Shown here piece after piece: positions 63,839 through 64,000 of a stretch of DNA of 64,000 nucleotides (within the stretch, counting starts at the first letter, position 1; each line of letters starts with the position of its first letter). Source of the DNA: Pseudomonas fragi (GTDB taxonomy: Bacteria > Pseudomonadota > Gammaproteobacteria > Pseudomonadales > Pseudomonadaceae); contig NZ_NQKQ01000001.1 in assembly GCF_002269505.1 (NCBI RefSeq), forward strand, positions 434,001-498,000, written 5' to 3'. The translations under genes and the position numbers were made by a program. The notes beneath the pieces are model-generated. The model worked only from the letters and a program-made list of their open reading frames with translations. It was not told where the DNA came from and did no database searches.

Positions 63839-64000
63839 TTAGATATTGGCGTCGAGGAATGCAGCCAACTGCGACTTCGACAGCGCACCGACCTTGGTGG
63901 CTTCAACGTTGCCGTTCTTGAACAGCATCAGCGTAGGAATACCACGTACGCCGTGCTTGGCCGGGGTTTCCTGGTTTTCATCAATGTTCAGCTTGGCAAC
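63839..64000 (-). CDS. trxA: thioredoxin TrxA, C-terminal part
   Basis: Only the last 53 codons are in the window: '[36 protein letters not shown]' with the cis-proline 'GIPT'. The CGPC motif would lie upstream, outside. The trxA-rho neighbour pair is conserved among gammaproteobacteria. The stop TAA is at 63839-63841. Confidence 0.95.
   Translation of the reverse strand, partial: VAKLNIDENQETPAKHGVRGIPTLMLFKNGNVEATKVGALSKSQLAAFLDANI

Overview
The window is a stretch of Pseudomonas chromosome, most like the P. fluorescens/P. putida side of the genus. The base for this is a set of near-standard Pseudomonas proteins (OprD porin, DUF2388 protein, DctB/DctD, agmatine deiminase, UbiH/UbiI, Rho), several kinds of Pseudomonas REP-type repeats between genes, and a gene order that, from memory, follows P. 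aeruginosa from about rmlB (PA5161) to trxA (PA5240) for the part after 17.7 kb. No prophage, insertion sequence, integrase or CRISPR array was seen.

Layout. 1-2.4 kb: the N-terminal part of a tartrate/D-malate dehydrogenase, its divergent LysR regulator, a tRNA-Thr(TGT), and a hicAB toxin-antitoxin module with nested inverted repeats in front of it. 2.8-6.8 kb: a FecI-type sigma factor, FecR-type anti-sigma factor and a signalling TonB-dependent siderophore receptor, a full cell-surface signalling unit. 7-10.8 kb: D-serine uptake and breakdown (dsdX, dsdA, dsdC). 10.8-13.9 kb: a second toxin-antitoxin module (HigB/HigA type), an OprD porin and a DsbA-family protein. 14.2-17.5 kb: a second siderophore receptor and agmatine deiminase.

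17.8-23.6 kb: rmlB and rmlD (without rmlA and rmlC), the dctB/dctD two-component pair (without its transporter) and a thioesterase. 23.7-30.6 kb: cysQ, nudE, yrfG, a BON-LysM protein, a LysR regulator, fdhD and a YdeP-type molybdopterin oxidoreductase. 30.9-38.8 kb: glycine-zipper and membrane proteins, a 24-residue membrane peptide, an Lrp regulator facing an IlvM/ACT-like protein, a lone GspE-type ATPase, a stomatin/NfeD pair, a DUF2388 protein and a DegT aminotransferase. 38.8-43.3 kb: gcvT-gcvH and a two-gene ferric-iron ABC importer without its ATPase. 43.4-47.8 kb: ubiI-ubiH-pepP-ygfB, an aerobic ubiquinone cluster. 47.9-50.2 kb: a coiled-coil cell-division protein, zapA, 6S RNA, 5-formyl-THF cyclo-ligase, a 49-residue membrane protein and an EVE protein. 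50.4-55.2 kb: an HlyD/RbbA/permease exporter. 55.3-64 kb: small secreted proteins (one FliL-like, one HdeA-like, one PagP-like), ChaC, a flavodoxin-reductase-type protein, ubiD, an acyltransferase, rho and the 3' part of trxA.

Most of the window is ordinary core chromosome. Nothing in it can be called a clearly new system. The observations best worth following are the PagP-like protein at 57.1 kb, the HdeA-like protein at 55.8 kb, the Lrp/ACT-like pair at 33 kb, the sigma-54-type promoter at 31.6 kb, two very short genes (24 and 49 residues), several perfect palindromes in promoters (hicAB, dsdX, aguA, fdhD) and incomplete versions of usually larger operons (rml, dct, iron ABC).
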